NCBI GenBank assembly: GCA_963575645.1
Contig: OY754464.1
Span: 80,636,948-80,700,947 of the forward strand
DNA length: 64,000 nt
Reading direction: 5' to 3'
DNA from: Xanthostigma xanthostigma
Taxonomy: Eukaryota; Arthropoda; Insecta; Raphidioptera; Raphidiidae
Shown: positions 63,401 through 64,000 of the stretch, piece by piece
Numbering within the stretch: position 1 is the stretch's first letter
How the letters are laid out: every line of letters starts with the position of its first letter
Notes under the pieces: generated by a model
Database searches by the model: none
What the model was told of the DNA's origin: nothing
What the model saw: only the letters and a program-made list of their open reading frames with translations
Program-made: the position numbers and the translations under genes

Positions 63401-64000
63401 ATTTGTTAAAATCCGTAGGTGAAAAAATATATGATTAATTATTTAACGGCCTGACAGTTGAATTTTTTTTTAAAGATTTTTCAGAGATGATATTTTTTTT
63501 TGGTATCTACAGTCAAGAAATATAATAAAGAGAATGTTCGACTATTTTTTTTTAAATTCGTATTCATGGTTTCAAAATATAAACAGCCTTATGTATGATT
63601 TGAAAAAATTCTGTCGGTACGTTTATAAATTGTGTCAAAAAATTATTTCTTATTTCATTTCCGAGAATTTTTCAATAATGGCTTGTGTTAGTAATTCGTG
63701 CAGTTAAGTTAACTGCAAAAATTGTAGACGAAATTCAACGGGGTTAAGTTTTTACAGATTACCTTTAATATGTCAGTACCTATTCTTAAAGTTGAAAAGA
63801 TCTTTGACGAATAATGAATTGTCTTAAATTATTAAAATGAATTCGTATCCATGGTTTTGATTAAACTGTGAAACAGACCAAAAAAACGTTACCACGACGA
63901 TTCAAAATCAAATTTGAAAATTCAAAAATTTTGAATTATATTTGGTTTTTTACATTTATTTAGAAATTTAAGTGCCGTTGTTTACGTGGCGTTTCTATGG
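63401..64000. other. Unassigned AT-rich region at the window edge
   Basis: Probably still intron of the host gene. No exon, repeat or RNA recognised. Confidence 0.35.

Overview
The window looks like intergenic or intronic DNA of an arthropod, most likely an insect. It is AT-rich, has no open reading frame above 136 codons, no operon-like packing and no rRNA. It holds families of DNA transposons (hAT, pogo/Tigger, Helitron, Helentron-like), tRNA-derived SINEs and long microsatellites. Several repeat ends have a flavour I associate with Lepidoptera or Hemiptera, but the order cannot be fixed from the sequence alone.

Only one piece of host coding sequence is well supported. It is the last exon (62175-62546, minus strand) of a protein with an arginine/aspartate/glutamate/serine-rich tail, of the kind found in splicing factors. 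It has a clean splice acceptor and a downstream AATAAA. The rest of that gene lies beyond 64000. Almost everything else is transposon-derived.

Layout. 1-1330: three tandem 426-bp units of an inverted-repeat element, each carrying a helix-turn-helix remnant. 1331-10780: unnamed dispersed repeats (families A, B, C, D, E), fold-back elements and the first Helentron-like copy. 10785-12650: a Helitron with an internal tRNA-Lys-like sequence, a second Helitron split by a hAT element, and a SINE. 13500-14395: a composite pogo-like element. 15370-17638: family G split by a hAT-like element that itself holds a Helentron-like copy and a fold-back, then a second tRNA-bearing Helitron. 19053-21545: a large palindrome built on TTATGTCATGACATAA, then a repeat with a tRNA-like block and a fold-back split by a Helentron-like copy. 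21968-25818: a Helitron with a long (AT)n, plus families G, J and B and a SINE fragment. 26163-30400: a 1.1-kb inverted-repeat element and a giant inverted pair of family M. 33161-38280: hAT and pogo-like elements, one pogo inserted in a Helitron. 38320-42390: second copies of the tRNA/fold-back repeat and of the palindrome, and a TTAA-flanked fold-back. 43090-48012: pogo and hAT elements, two retaining transposase fragments, and a full SINE. 48814-50425: a Helitron split by a 1-kb element with 120-bp internal tandem repeats. 50940-59952: five Helentron-like copies, the third family M copy split by another element, and a hAT element inside family O. 60000-64000: the host exon and its flanks.

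Many insertions can be dated relative to each other, because target-site duplications are intact or an uninterrupted paralogue is present in the same window. Six hAT-type elements keep perfect 8-bp duplications. No complete transposase was found, so every element here is non-autonomous or broken. Family letters A-O are local labels used only in this annotation.
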